Below are positions 1 to 12,454 of a stretch of DNA of 64,000 nt, piece after piece. Position numbers and translations under genes: made by a program. Source of the stretch: Elymus sibiricus (lineage: Eukaryota; Streptophyta; Magnoliopsida; Poales; Poaceae); the NCBI GenBank assembly GCA_039707655.1, contig CM077665.1, forward strand, positions 294,194,205 to 294,258,204, read 5' to 3'. Below the pieces are notes generated by a model. That model did no database searches, was not told the DNA's origin, and saw only the letters and a list, made by a program, of their open reading frames with translations. Every line of letters starts with the position of its first letter. The first letter of the stretch is position 1.

Positions 1-1
1 C

Positions 2-1800
2 GCTGACGCGCGTGCGCTCCCAGCGCCGGTGCGCCAGCAGCGCGACCGGGTGCCCTTGGAGGCGGCCATACAAGAGCATCAAGCCCAGGTTCCTCCTGAG
101 CGCGCACCGCCCGTGGGCCCGGTGGGCTGCCGCGCCATCGCCCCGAAGCTCCATCCGACCGTGTGGCCCTGCAAGTTCAAGCCTGACCTGCCTCCTCGCT
201 AGGACGGCACCCCAGACCCCGCCGAGTTCTTACAGCTCTACTCGCTGAGCATCCAGGTGGCCGGCGGGGATGACACGGTCATGGCAACCTGGTTCCCCAT
301 GGCGCTCAAGGGTGGTGCGCTCTACTGGCTCCTCAACCTCCCGGAGGGTTCAATCGCCTCCTGGGAAGACCCGCGTGAGCGCTTCAGCGCCAACTTCCAA
401 GGCACCCCCGACCGCGCACTTGGAGTGGGTGACCTCCGACGCGTGAAGCAGCAACCTGAAGAAACCCTGCACAAGTTCATACAGCGCTTCACGACTACCT
501 GCCTCAAGATCCCGAGAGCGTCAGATGAGGCCATCATCTCGGCGTTCACAGATGGCGTCAGGGATCTCAAAATGAGGGAGGAGCTGGCTATCCACGACGA
601 CCTGAGCTCGGCCTTGGAGATGTTCAACTTGGCGAACAAGTGCGCGAAGGCCGAGGAGGGTCGCCTCTCCCTCCGCTAGCTTCCGGAGGCGGAACCCGAA
701 GACAAGAACACCAAGGCCAAGGAACCAAAGCGCAAGCCCCCCGCGGTGCTAGCTGCTGAGCCCGAGGCAAAGCGTGGCCGGGATGAGGAACCCCCCGCGG
801 GCGGACGACCATTCTGCATCTTCCATGGCACCAATAGCCACAACACCATCGACTGTCAGGAGCTCAGGGTGGTCCGTGACGAGCACTTCGGCCGGCGCCC
901 TGGGCACACTGACCGAGGCTATGGACATGGTGGAGGCCGCGGCGGAGGCCGCTGGGACAATTGGGACCCGCGTTAGGATTGGCAAGACCAGCCTCAGGAG
1001 GACCGCTGGCGCGATCAAGCTCAGGAATACCGCTGGTGCGATGAACCTCCAGAGGGGTCACGTCGAGGCCAGCCGCGTGAGGTCCGCCCTCGTGAGGCCG
1101 GCCTTCCCCCGCTGCCACCACCACCCAGAAGGAAGGAAGAGGACAGACAGAACGACGGGGCTGGGGGCTTCCAGGAGGTCAGGGCAATAGCTTGCATCCA
1201 CGGCGGTGCCCAAGCCCCGGCATCGAATCGTGTCTTCAAGCAGTTTTCGCGGGAGGTGAACGCGGCACTTCCAAAGCTTGAGGCCACGCGCCCCCTCAAG
1301 TGGTCTCAGTGCGCCATCACCTTCGTCTCCAAGGATCAACTCAGATGCTCCACCGTGGCGGGCGCACTCCCCATGCTGTGCACGCCCACCATCAGCAACG
1401 TCCTCGTCACCAGGACCCTCATCGACGGCGGCGCCGGACTCAATGTCCTCTCCACCGAGACGTTCGAGATGCTCCAAGTGCCTTACGACCAGCTCATGCC
1501 AACTAAGCCTTTCTCAGGAGTCACTGACGGCTCCACCGTCCCCATCGGGCAAGTGCGCCTGCCCGTCACCTTCAGCGGGCGCAACAATTACCACACCGAG
1601 ATCATCGTCTTTGACGTCGCCCACATCCACCTCCCGTACAACGCGATCCTTGGGTACCCAGCCCTCGCCAAGTTCATGGCGGTGACCCACCACGGCTACA
1701 ACGTCCTCAAGAAGCCGGGGAGTGGCGGCGTCATCACTATCGCCTGCGATGAGAAGGACGCCGTCTGCTCCCTCGAGCGCGCCTACCGTGCCGCGCCATC
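2..1800 (+). pseudogene. Gypsy (Tat-like) gag-protease, element A
   Basis: This is the structural gag and aspartic protease of an LTR retrotransposon, open at the window edge. One reading frame (frame 2) runs through the whole stretch and is broken by TAG at 200-202, 677-679 and 974-976. Around 257-660 it shows the Retrotrans_gag signature (W-L-x-N-L-P...S-I-x-S-W...F...F-Q-G). Around 790-890 there is a Cys/His cluster (CIFHGTNSHNTIDCQEL) resembling a non-canonical zinc knuckle. The protease lies around 1256-1750, with active-site-like LIDGGAGLNVLS, where the family usually has D-T/S-G. No reverse transcriptase, RNase H or integrase follows; instead the antisense ORF of 1783-4636 begins at once. 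Stops and the missing pol make it non-functional. Assignment to the Tat-type lineage rests on the antisense ORF and LTR style and is inferred. Confidence 0.85.
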
Positions 1801-4636
1801 GTCATCGCCAACCCCCGCAGCCACAGGAGGAGGCGAGGGAATGGCGACGCAGGCGAACTTCTTCATCAGCGCATTCACGGCGCCCTCCACGGCTGTCGCC
1901 GTAATGGCGCGAACCCCAGGATCAACCGGGCGAATCACGGAGCCGAAGTCGAAACTCGGCTCGCGATGGAAGAGGTGGCTGAAGACGCGCGTCGTGGCCG
2001 TGGAGAAGAGGTCGCGGAACTCACTCTCCAAGACGTTCTCCACCCCGGCGATGGCACCCTCAAGAGCCTCGGTGAGTTTTGAAGAGAGCTCCGCAAAGCC
2101 GCTCTCACGGGTTATCAGGGGTTCTGTAAACCCCCCACGGTAGATGGACTGCAGCGCCTGGCGAAGCCTGAGCTCGACGGAGGGGAGAGCGTCGAGCTCC
2201 ACAACCTTCTTCTCCTCGGCCGCGGCAAGGGTCTTCTCCCGGGAGGCAAGCCGGGCCTTCTCGGCAGCCACTTCCTCCTTCAACCTGTCCTGCTGCTCGC
2301 GGTCAGCGGCTAGGTCGGTCGCCGTCTTGGACAACGTGGAGTCACGGTCGGCGAGCTTGGCCTCGCAGGCCTTGAGGTCCTCCACCCGCAGGCGGAGCCT
2401 CTCCGCGAGCGCGTACCTGTCCTATTGAAGAGCCTTCAGGCGGGCCTCCGCCTCATCGCAGCGCTTCATGGCAGACGCTACGTCAGCCAGTGCCACGTCT
2501 TGGGCTGCCTTGGCCGACGCGGCCTCCTCCCTGCTCTCAGCCGCAGTGGCCTCGTCTTGGCTCCAAACCGCCACGACTGAGGCGTCAGTCCGGAGCCACC
2601 CAGAAAGAAGACCCATGCGCTCTCTCGCGAGGCGACTGTCGGCACTACCGAGGGCATCCCGGACCTGGTCCAAGATGACATAGGCCCCGTCCAGAGCGCC
2701 TGACTCGACTGAAGGAGCACGAGTCAGAGGCGCTAGGGCATGGCCCGGAGATGGCGCCTGCACGGCAGCAAGGGCTGCTTCGGGAGAGGCAGGAGCATGA
2801 AGAGCGGATGACATCGGTGGCTGCGCCCCCACCATAGGCAAGGCAGGGGCGGACGGCCCTACGCCCAGCTGGCCCTCGGGGGCTGGCCCGTCGGGCAGAG
2901 GTGCAAGCGCGCCCCCAAGGGCGGAAGCGGCCACTCCAGCGAGCATCGGGGGCTCCGCGGCCGTGGCAAGGAGGGTCCCCCGCGAGCCCCCTCGCCCGCG
3001 ACATCCGGCGCCTCGTCCGGCACCGGCAAGGCACTAGGAACGGGCATCACGTCGGAAGGCGCCCTCGGCTTGATGTCAGCCTTCTTCTTCTTCGCCTTCG
3101 GCAAGGGGGCGCCCCTGGTTACCAAGCAAAGGAGGGATCATCAACATATAAACAACCGGAAGGCGGCCAGAAACCAAGCGAAGTTACTTACTCCTCGACG
3201 TCGACCCACTTCCTCCTTCTTTCCATCACGGAGAGAGCGGGGATGCTCCCGTCCTTCTCCTGGGAGGAGCCTCCGTGGGAAGAAGTGGTGGAACCGCTCG
3301 AAGGGGCCACGACCGGCAAGGTCAAGCCAGCCCTGGACGCGGCCGCCTCGCCCACAAGTTGCGGCTCAGACAGGGGCAAGGCGGGCGCCTCGACCACCTT
3401 GCCGGCGCGAGCTGGGGGCTCCGGAGGAGGCCCAGCCTCACGTTTCCTTGGGGTCACCCGGCAGGCGGATCGTGCGGCCCGAGGTGTGGGGCCCGGCCTC
3501 CTGAGGGCCCTGGTAAGTCGCGAAGGACCTGCAGCAGTGGGCTCGCCGGTGTCGTCGTCATCGAAGCTGCGGAGAAGCGCGCTCCGCGATGGAGGAGACA
3601 CTTCCTCCAGATCGTCATCCGCCGTCTCCTCTGAGTCTTCTTCATCTGTGGTGTCGTCGGAGGACAGCGCCACAGGGGCGCCGGGGCTCTCGGTCGGAGA
3701 GAGCCCCAGCTCATCGAAGCTGGGCATCGCGGCGAGCAGGTCAGCCTTGTCGTCGCGACAGTACTGCGGGGTGTAGGCCTCAGGAAGGTCCCCGGGGTCG
3801 CCGTTGAGCAGGGTCGCCATAACCCTGCTCAACTCCTCGGGGGTCAGGAGCGCAGGACGGAGCCTCATGTCGTCGCCGCCGCCCTGGTAGTCCCACATGG
3901 GCCTTGAGTGGGACTGGAGGGGCGCCAAGCGTTGCACCAGGAACTCCTTCACTATCATTCCCCCAGTCAACTTCCTGGCGCTGATGTCTCGAAGGACCCG
4001 CTCCAAAACGGGCTTGGCCCAGGGGTCAGAGAGCTTCGCGGAGCTCCACGCCGGGATCTTCCCCGGCAGCCCCTTGGGGAGCTCCAGGCAAGGGTCGTTG
4101 CCCTTAAGATCCAAGAAGACCCAACGGTTCCTGAAGTTCTCCACCTTCTTCCCAGCCTTGAAGAGCATATTCCCGCTCTGGACTACGACGAAGGAGATGC
4201 ATGCCGACCGCTAAGCTCCGTCATGAACCCGCAAGCTAAAGAAATGGCGGAACAGGGCCACCGACGGCCTCACGCCCACGAAAGCATCGCAGTACAAGGC
4301 AAACACGGACAAAAGCAAGATGGAGTTGGGTTGAAGATGGAGGGCCTGGATCCCGTGGTGCTCAAGGACGGCGGTGAAGAACGCAGAGAAGGGTGGGACG
4401 AGCCCGGAGAAGACGCTGTGGAGGAAGAAAGGGTAGGCCAACTTGGCCAGGCGATGTCCCCCCGCGGAGCCGCACCATATCAAGGTCCGCCCCCACTCAT
4501 TGGAGTCATCTGCCGTCGACGGAAGCACTGGGGCGAGGTCCCCGTCCTTGGCTATGGTGGACTCTGAGAGCGCCTGCGAGATAGGAGCAGAAGCCGGGCT
4601 CTAGGCTTCGGGTTTCGACTTCCCGGCGGGAGCCAT
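1783..4636 (-). pseudogene. Antisense accessory gene of element A (Transposase_28-like plus coiled coil), two exons
   Basis: Lies opposite to the gag-protease of element A and just inside its 3' LTR. Exon 1 (4636 to 3192) keeps one frame from ATG 4634-4636, with TAG at 4601-4603 and 4211-4213. Its first ~250 residues resemble the domain called putative gypsy-type transposon (Transposase_28 family), with motifs such as GVRPSVALFRHFF. An acidic and Ser/Pro-rich segment follows. Exon 1 ends in RRKWVDVEE at donor GA^GTAAGT (intron 3191-3115, 77 bp, acceptor CAG). Exon 2 opens GAPLPKAKKKKADIK, shifts frame around 2860-2946, has a stop at 2422-2424, then runs through a long charged coiled coil and a C-terminal domain with DLFSTATTRVFSHL (2013 to 1972). 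About 925 codons if whole. Function is unknown; grass Tat elements are known to carry antisense ORFs. The copy is broken. Confidence 0.75.
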
Positions 4637-4743
4637 TGAGAAGCTTTTGGGGCCAAGGGAGCAAGAAGGAGGATGGAGCGGTGCTGAGATCTGGGGAGGT
4701 TCTCCCAAGGGATGGAGATCTGGAAAGAAGAGCAAGGGCGCGG

Positions 4744-4763
4744 AAGAGGAAAGCAATAATGGC
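4744..4763 (-). promoter_or_regulatory. Conserved upstream motif of antisense gene (element A)
   Basis: On the minus strand this reads CCATTATTGCTTTCCTCTTC, ~110 bp upstream of the antisense ATG. Close relatives (CATCATTGCTCTTCC type) lie upstream of the antisense ORFs in C (32774-32792), D (50235-50251) and G (62047-62063). The role is inferred from conservation only. No clear TATA box is visible in this copy. Confidence 0.4.
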
Positions 4764-4940
4764 TCGGCGCTGGACGTCAGGCTTTTGTCGGTTCGGGCAG
4801 TTGCCGATGAGACACGGGGCGGGGACGCCCGCGCCCCACCAAGCACCGCACGCCAAACCTGGCCCGCATGCAATAAGGGCCCGCGGCGCTCCGAGCCATC
4901 TTCTTTGGCTCCCCCTCGGAGCCGGCTCGAGCGCGCCTTG

Positions 4941-5019
4941 GGCCCAGGGGCTACTGTCGGCGTTCTGGATACCGGGGTACCCAGACTTGCCTGCTTGCGG
5001 CCCAGGGCGTGGCCCACCC
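4941..5019 (+). mobile_element. PPT and first ~65 bp of 3' LTR, element A
   Basis: A purine-rich tract (GGGCCCAGGGGCTAC) precedes TGTCGGCGTTCTGGATACC at 4955, which matches the start of the LTRs of D, G and H (TGTCGGCGTTCTGG on their strand). The LTR breaks off near 5019, where an unrelated repeat begins, so the rest was deleted or displaced. Confidence 0.8.
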
Positions 5020-5020
5020 A

Positions 5021-6826
5021 GACCGGGTCATGCATCATCTTTGGTTGCGCATTGCACCTTGTTTGTATGTTTATTTGGTGTTGTTTCTCTTTGGGTAGAC
5101 ACGAGTGTCGAGACTGAGTACGAGGATCCTGACGAGAACAACTACGAGGACCTAGCTCTTTGTTCCTCTGAAGACCCAACAGGCAAGATGATCGTACCCG
5201 GATACCGACACTATTTTTGCTATGCTAGATGTCTCGCTTCTACCGTTATGTTGCGTTACCTACCACTTAAACTGTCAGCCTCCTAAATTGCCATGAAAGC
5301 CTCTAACCCCTCCACTTCCTAGCAAAACATTGATTGGCTACGTTACCGCTGCTCAGCCTTATCTTATAGCGTTGCTAGTTACAGGTGCAATCTGTTTCCA
5401 TGTGCCAACATGGATATCTGGAGATATCACCTTATTTACTGTTATTTAATTTAATGCACATATATACCTGGCAGCGGTGGAAGGCTTGTCCTTTTGCCCG
5501 GTGTTTTGTTCCACTTTTGCCACACTAGTTCCGAGTACCGGTGTTATGTTCCATATTTTGCGCTCCTAACATGCTCGGGGTTGTTATGGGGACCCCCTTG
5601 ACTATTCGTTTTAGATTAAAACTTGTCTGGCAAGACCCAACTTTGGTACTATATTTGCTAAACAACCTAATAAAAATGCATAGGGCTTAGCTACCCCGTG
5701 GGTTAATCAACAACCCGGGCCAGTGCTCCTCTTGAATGTTGGTCCAAAATGGCAGTAGCCGGGGCCACCAAAGGGTGTGCCAGCCGGAAACTTAGCCAAT
5801 CCGTCGTGTCCTGAGAACGAGATACGCGGCTCCTATCGGGTTCGTTGACACATCGGGCAGTCTTGCTGGACTTGTTTTACCTTTCTCGAATGTCTTGCGC
5901 GAGGAATTCCGAGGATACTTTGGGCTATCTCGAGGTTGAGGTTTTCCAACGAAATTTCCTAGGAGATCAGGGGATTCGTGGTCGAGGTTATTCCCGCGGC
6001 GTGTGGTTAGTTTGTGATGGATGAGTTGGAGCACCCCTGCAGGGTTAAATCTTTTTGAGAAGTCGTGCCCGCGGTTATGTGGCAACTTGGAAATTTGTTT
6101 AACACCCAGTTATAGTTAACTTGAAGTGAACTCAAATAAAATACACCAACCGTGTGCGTAACCGTGACTGTCTCTGCTCGTGAACATGAACCGAGAGAGA
6201 ACACAGTGGGGTTATGTTTGACGTAAGTAGGTGTTCAGGATCACTTAGTGATCATTCTAGTTCACGACCGTCAAGCATAGGACACCATATTTAATTCTTG
6301 TTCTCGTAAGTTAGCCACCAAATACATGCTTAGTGCTTGCTGCAGCCTCACCACTTAACCAATCCTCACCTATTGGCTTACATAGTCTCGGTACCCGGGT
6401 TATGAGATTGCTGAGTCCCTGTGGCTCATAGATTACAACAATACAGGTACAGGTGTTGACGAGTTCGTGCCAGATGATGTGTCTCAGCTCCAGTGGGAGT
6501 ACGATGAAGAACGTAGGCGTATGTACGTTACATATCCGGATGAGTAGGGGAGCTTCATGGTGGTGTTCATGGGCTAGCGAGGCAGTTTCGTTGCTTTCTT
6601 TTATCGTTTGATTTCGTCCGTAGCCGGACCCTGTCTTCTGGATGAATGTATGAATAATTGTGTGGATTTGTAAGATAGCTTGTGGCGAGTGTAAGCCAAC
6701 TCATATACTCATCTCTTCCTACATGTACGCAATGATTTCTATACTTGCGAAACGTCTGGATGTGCTTCTATCCCCGTCGAGGCCCTCACGCCTTAATAGG
6801 GATAGGACCGCATCTTGGGCGTTACA
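5021..6826. repeat. Long direct repeat, copy 1 (probable LTR of a non-coding element)
   Basis: About 1.8 kb that recurs at 9443-11790. Shared landmarks run in the same order: TTGGTTGCGCAT near 5041, the phrase around 5430-5600 ending in CTCCTAACATGCTCGGGG, and a right end GGACCGCATCTTGGGCGTTACA (6826). Read on the minus strand the right end begins TGTAACGCCC, like a Triticeae LTR start. The left end is cut by the junction with element A. No coding potential is seen. Confidence 0.6.
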
Positions 6827-9442
6827 CCTATCCCGCGACCGGAGCCGTCGGATTGTGAACCTACGGCCCGAAAACGGATGAACCCCCTAACCCTAACCTG
6901 CCTATTTAAGCAGCCTCCCCATGCCATTTTGGGTAAACCTAGCCCCTTACCTAACCTCCAGCCGCCTCCCTCGCCTCGAATTCCACGTCGACCGACCCAC
7001 CTCCGCCACTTGGCGCCACCCCGCTCGCCAGCCCGCCCCTGCGCCGCCACCAGGGGCCAAACGCATGCCGCCACGTCAGCGCCTCATCGCCGACCTCCCA
7101 CCGTGGCCCGAGGCGCCCGCAGCCGCCGCTCGCTCCCGCGCCCTAGCCGTGCACTGCCTCTGCCTCCAGCCGCGACCTCGTCACCCTGCTCCGGCCGGCC
7201 ACCGGAGGGCCGCCGGAGTTCGCCGCCCTACCTGGCGTGCCTCCCCGTAGCCGCGCCGCTGCCGCGCGTGACCTCCCCGACCCGGTGCCATGGAGCCCCG
7301 AGCCTCCGTCCGAGCCTGCCCCCGCGCCAACCGTCGTCGCCGTCCGCCCCGAGGCTGAGCTTGCCCTGCCGCACGTGCTCGCCGTCGCCCCGCATCGCTC
7401 CGTCGACCACCGGATCCGGTGCCCCGCGGCCTGATCCGCCGCTCCCCGCGCGCCCCAGCTTCACTGGTGCCTCCCTACGGCGACGACCGCCGTACCATGG
7501 CCGCCGGCCTCCTCCTGCCCGATCCGGGACGACCCCGTCCCTGCATCACCGGGATCCGCCGATCCAAACGGGTCGGCCGGATCCACTCGTCCCTGTTCAG
7601 CCACGTCCAGCTTACCCCGAGGTTGTGATTTTCCAGCAAGTCCCTAAGGGTTTGCGAAATCATCATTTTGCCCTATTCAACCACTTGTAAATTTGTGCAT
7701 GTTGGTCCGATGATAATGTATTATATATGGAATTTGATCTACTCAACATGCTCTTCATGATGGTTGCCTTTGCATATGCATTAGGGTTCATATTCATGCC
7801 CTAAACTCTGTTGTAAAAGTGCATCGTGTCGTTAGGTGCAAATCTGTTATTTTGTTCCGTTTTGTGTGGATGATTGCAATTAAACCGTAGGTCTTTTCCA
7901 TGTGGTTTCTTCATGAGATGTGCTCTATAATATGTATCCTTTGATGCCATGCCTCTGGTTGCTAGGTAGAACTTCATTAGCATGTTTGTTTGTTGCTGTA
8001 AAGTAACCATCGTGTTAAAACTGTAATCTGTTAACGATGAGTTCCGTTTTGCGAGCATCATATTAAGCAATCCATGACTATTATGAAGTTGTGCCAATGG
8101 AGTGATTTGAAGTGTGTCATGTCTAATTGCTGTTAGTGTCCTTGCCATGTCCATAGGTGAGGTTATGCTACTGTTGTTGCTATGTAAACATGCCTAGTCA
8201 AACTACAGTTTTGGGAGTTAGTTAAATTTCACTAAGTCTGAAACTGTTATTTTGTTGCCATGTTGCCATGTGATTTGCTAGTGTTCTAGGAGTCATTTGT
8301 GGTTGCTCCAAAGGAGTCTTTTGTTAAGCAGGTTGTTGTCTACCAGGTTGTACCATTTGTTGCCATGTATAGGTTTAGAATCATAGTTTTTCTGTTGCCA
8401 AACATGTCAATCTGATATAAACTGTAGCTCTACTCTAATTTTCACTAAGTCTGAGAATCTGTTTTCTTCGTAATGCCATCTTGTGATGATGCTATCCATG
8501 ATTCCATGCCTAATTAGACCTTGCCACCATGGAAGGAATTGTAGTGCATCATGTACTCTACCATGCTGTTAATTTTCATGCCAATATATGACCTGTAGCA
8601 TATAGTTTTACTGCTGCCAATATGCCTTCGTGATAAAACTGCTCTGTTAAAAACTGTGATTTTCACTAAGTCCTAATCTGTTATATTTTCTTGCCGTCTT
8701 GTGAGCTTATTTCCTAATGATCCATGCTTCTACTCAATTTGCTGTGATGATATGAATTGTTGAGCGTCATGTAGGCTACAACCCCATGTCTTGTTTGTGC
8801 ATAGTAGAATCTTGTAGCTTATTGTTTTCATGTGTGCAGAATGCCATGTCGCTGTTTTGGACAGATTATGTCTATAACTTGTGTTGCTTGTTATTGTTGA
8901 ACCGTAGCTCTGTTTTGAACATGTTGCACAGGAAACTTGACTAGAATTTCATGTAGTTTTATAATATCTTGTTGCATCCATGATTTAACATGTTTGTGTT
9001 GGTTGTTTGCATGCATTTTGCATTCATGACATATGTATCTTGTGTTGGTCATATCTTTTAGGCCGTAGCTCCGTTTTAAATGATCTCTATATGTAAATCG
9101 CTTAGAATGATGCCTAGAATCACATGGTGCATTTGTTTCCCTGTTTAATAAATATAAAACATGGTTAGTTCAGATCTGGACCAATTTCTAAATTTGCATA
9201 TGAGGTCGCTTTCTAAATACTATAAGTTGTTTCCGACCTCATTTAAGATGCCTAGATAGTGTAGTTTCCTTATGCTTCACCTCTTGCCATGTTTAAAAAA
9301 ATTGAATATTGTTGAGTAGATAAACGAGATCGAACATAAGAATTGAACGTGGAGTTTCGTCGATATGCAACTCGTTGCATATCGAGCTTCACTTAATGTG
9401 TAGTAATTGGTTGTTGTGCTTTGCCATGTCTTGCATAACTAA
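6827..9442. other. Non-coding spacer between the two long direct repeats
   Basis: Starts GC-rich (6830-7640) with a TATA-like CCTATTTAAGCAGCC at 6899-6913 and a proline/arginine-rich open frame with no recognisable domain. From 7640 it becomes AT-rich and intron-like. TTCACTAAGTC(T)-centred imperfect repeats recur at 8227, 8441 and 8662, spaced about 214-221 bp. No gag or pol is visible, so if the flanking repeats are LTRs this is a LARD-like non-coding element. Confidence 0.5.
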
Positions 9443-11790
9443 ACCGGACTTGCATCATGTTGGTTGCGCATCATGTCATGCATATGTTGTGGTGTTTATC
9501 ATGTGTTAATTGTTGTTTACGGATTGATTCTTCTTGATAGAGTTTCGAAAGTGTTTCAGAGTGTGAGGATTAGTTCGACTACGTTGGTTCGTCTTCTTCA
9601 TGGACTCGGTCTTCTTCCAAGCGGGATCTCAGGCAAGATGACCATTTCCTTGGATACCATTACTATCATTGCCATGCTAGTTGTCTCGTTTCTATCGCTT
9701 GTCTCGCTACCTACCACTTTGTCAAGCCTCCCAAAATGACATGATAAGCCTCTAACCCTCCACATCCCAGCAAACCATTGTTTGACTATGTTACCGCTTG
9801 CTCTTCCCTTCTTATAGCGTTGCTAGTTGCAGGTGCAAGTTCTTCCATGTGCAACATGGATATTTTTTTTATATCACAATATTATTGCTATTTAATTTAA
9901 TGCACATATATACTTGGTAAAAGGTGGAAGGCTTGGCCTTTTGCTCGGTGTTTTGTTCCACTTTTGCCGCCCTAGTTACTTGTGCACCGGTGTTATGTTC
10001 CATATTGAGCGCTCCTAACATGCTCGGGGTTGTTATGGGGACCCCCTAGACTTTCGTTTTGGGATAAAACTCTTCTGGCAAGGCCCAACATTGGTACTAT
10101 ATTTGCCCAACATAATAATACAGAACACCAATACTAAAGCATCGGGCGTCATGAACCCGAGGAGTTAACTCAACATAATACAGGGAGGGCCAGTGCTGAT
10201 GGTGCTGGTCCTAAATAGAGCACTGTGCGGGGCCAACCCGGGGCAACTCGGGTGATGTCTATCAGGCCACTGTACACTAGCTCATCCCGTTGTGCCCTGA
10301 GAACGAAATACGCGGCTCCTATCGGGATTGTCAGCACGTTGGGCGGCCTTACTGGATTTGTTTTATCTTTCTCGAACATCTTGTGCGCGGAATTTCAAGG
10401 ACACTTCAGGCTATCTCGAGGTTGAGATTTTCCATCGGGATTCCGCAAATACTACGGGTTCTCCCACTGTTGAGGAATTCCAACGCAACTTGTGGTTAGT
10501 TTGTTGTGGATGAGTTGGAGCACCCCTGGAGGGTTAAATCTTTCATGAGAGCCATGCCTGCGGTTATGTGGCAACTTGGAAATTTGTTTAACATCCGGTG
10601 ATAGAGAACTTGAAGTAAACTCTAATAAAACACACCAACCATGTGCGTAACCGTGATTGTCTCTTCTCGTGAATTTCTGATCCGAGAGAGAACACGGTGG
10701 GGTTATGTTCGACTCGTAAGTAGGTATTCAGGATCACTTAGTGATCATTACAAGTTCACGTCCGTTTATACGACGATCATCCCCCCTTATTCTTGTACTC
10801 GTAAGTTAGCCACTCAAATAAATGCTTAGTGTTTGCTGCAGCCTCACCACTTAACCATACCTTACCCATTAAGCTTTGCTAGTCTTGATACCCTTGGAAA
10901 CGACATTGTTGAGTCCCTGTGGCTCACAGATTACTACAACAATAGTTGCAGGTACAGGCAATGCGATGCTTTGACGTGAGAGCGATGCTTGTTTGATTTG
11001 GAGTTCTTCTTCTTCTTCATCGATCATAGGATGGGTTCCAGGCCGGCAGCCTGGGATAGCAAGGATGGATGTCATTTTATCGTTTGGTTTCATCCATAGT
11101 CGGACCGTGTGAGGGAGTCCTGGATTAAGGGGTCCTCGGGAGGCCGACCTATTTCTTATGGGCCGGACTATATGTGCCGTTTGCCGAGCACTGGATTGAT
11201 CGAAGACCCTGTCTCCAGGAAGGAGGCTTCGAGAGTCGTGGCTTGTCTTCCACGTTTAAAGTAGTGAATAGGCATGTTTATCCCTTCGACGTGTAACCGA
11301 CCATGTGTAAACCCTAGGTACCCTCGGTGTCTATATAAGCCGGAGGGTTTTAGGTTGTAGGCCAAGAGAACTCATCTAGGATTTTAGTCATATGATCTCG
11401 TGGTAGATCAACTCTGTAACCCTTATACCATCAATATAATCAAGTTGGACGTAGGGTATTACCTCCATAGGAGGGCCCGAACCTGGGTAAACATCGTCTC
11501 CCACTTCTCCTGTTACCATCGATTCTAGTCTCACAGCTCGGGACCCCTTACCCGAGATCCGCCGATTTTGACACCGACACCCTGCTCTTTTGTATGATGA
11601 TTGAATATGTTGTTGTATTTATGTGATCTTGATGTAGCTTGTGCCCAGTGTAAGCCAATTCCATATACTCATCTCTTCTTTACATGGACTTGTAATGATA
11701 TCCATTGTTGCAAAACGACGAGATGCGCTTCTATCCTTGTCGAGGCTCTCGAGCCAAAAATAAGGATAGGACCGCATATTGGGCGTGACA
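9443..11790. repeat. Long direct repeat, copy 2, split by a solo LTR
   Basis: Second copy of the 5021-6826 repeat in the same orientation, ending in GGGCGTGACA at 11790. It is interrupted at 11107/11580: copy 1 reads straight through GTAGCCGGACCCTGTCTT at the equivalent place, which shows where the insertion lies. The true left end is uncertain because copy 1 is truncated there. Confidence 0.6.
11108..11579 (+). mobile_element. Solo LTR of a Gypsy-type retrotransposon
   Basis: Begins TGTGAGGGAGTCCTGGATTA and ends TTTTGACACCGACA (472 bp). It has a TATA box (TATATAA, 11333-11339) and the usual grass LTR tail (GGGCCCGAACCTGGGTAAAC). It resembles the LTR of an abundant Triticeae Gypsy family, possibly Fatima. 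There is no internal sequence on either side, only the two halves of the host repeat. A clean 5-bp target duplication is not visible. Confidence 0.75.
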
Positions 11791-12454
11791 TCGGGTGCTA
11801 AGGTGGCATCGACTGCGCCTGCTGCTGGTCTGTAGCGACCGAAAGGTTGCGGATGCACCTCTCCTGCTGCCGCAGCTCTTTGCCGTCCACGTGTTCCAGC
11901 TCGTCTATGTCTGCTTCCGCAACCCTAGTTCTTGATGGGTTACACTTCCTTGGAAATAATATAGAAACTTGTAGTTTCAAAGTTTAAATATTAGATAAGC
12001 CGACATTTTATAGCGCAGCTTTAAGACTGGCTTTGTGAAGCTCAAGTCTTTGCTTTCATGAAGCTGGCTTAATAGCCTTTGGTTTGTCCTAGATCTCTGT
12101 AAGCCGGCTCTCACATGACACAAGACGGTGTTTTAACCTAGATAAGTTCAGGGTCCCTAAGGATTGACTTATCGAGAGTACATGGGGTCACTTTGTTCGG
12201 AGAAGCATCTTGCAAACAGGCAGGCTTAACAAATTTTTTATTTTTGGCGGCTTATAGCCTAGTCAAGAGGGAAATTATGCATGGCTAACTCGTTGAGCTG
12301 GGAGCCCCCAAATGGCTTGTGATCAAAGAATAAAGACTCGTGCAATTTTGTAGCAGAAACGACAGATACCCCGAGATTCAGGGGTGCCGGCTTTATTGTA
12401 TTGAACACAAGAAGTATATACATGAATATGTACAATGATGTGGAGCCAGTGTCT
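11791..12454 (-). other. 3' flank of element B integrase, no clear gene
   Basis: Follows the integrase stop of element B on the minus strand and presumably holds its 3' untranslated region. No 3' LTR matching 28490-29008 is found, so element B is truncated here. A 40-residue open stretch near 11798-11940 (minus) is charged but not recognisable. Confidence 0.45.

Noticed and set aside
2144..2428. Serine-rich ORF on the plus strand
   Set aside because: Shadow of the coiled coil of the antisense gene (Lys/Glu codons read backwards).
6815..7690. 291-residue Pro/Arg-rich ORF
   Set aside because: GC-rich leader composition, no domain, and several overlapping frames are equally open.
11798..11980. 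60-residue charged ORF (minus) after element B integrase
   Set aside because: Too short, no recognisable domain, and at the edge of a truncated element.
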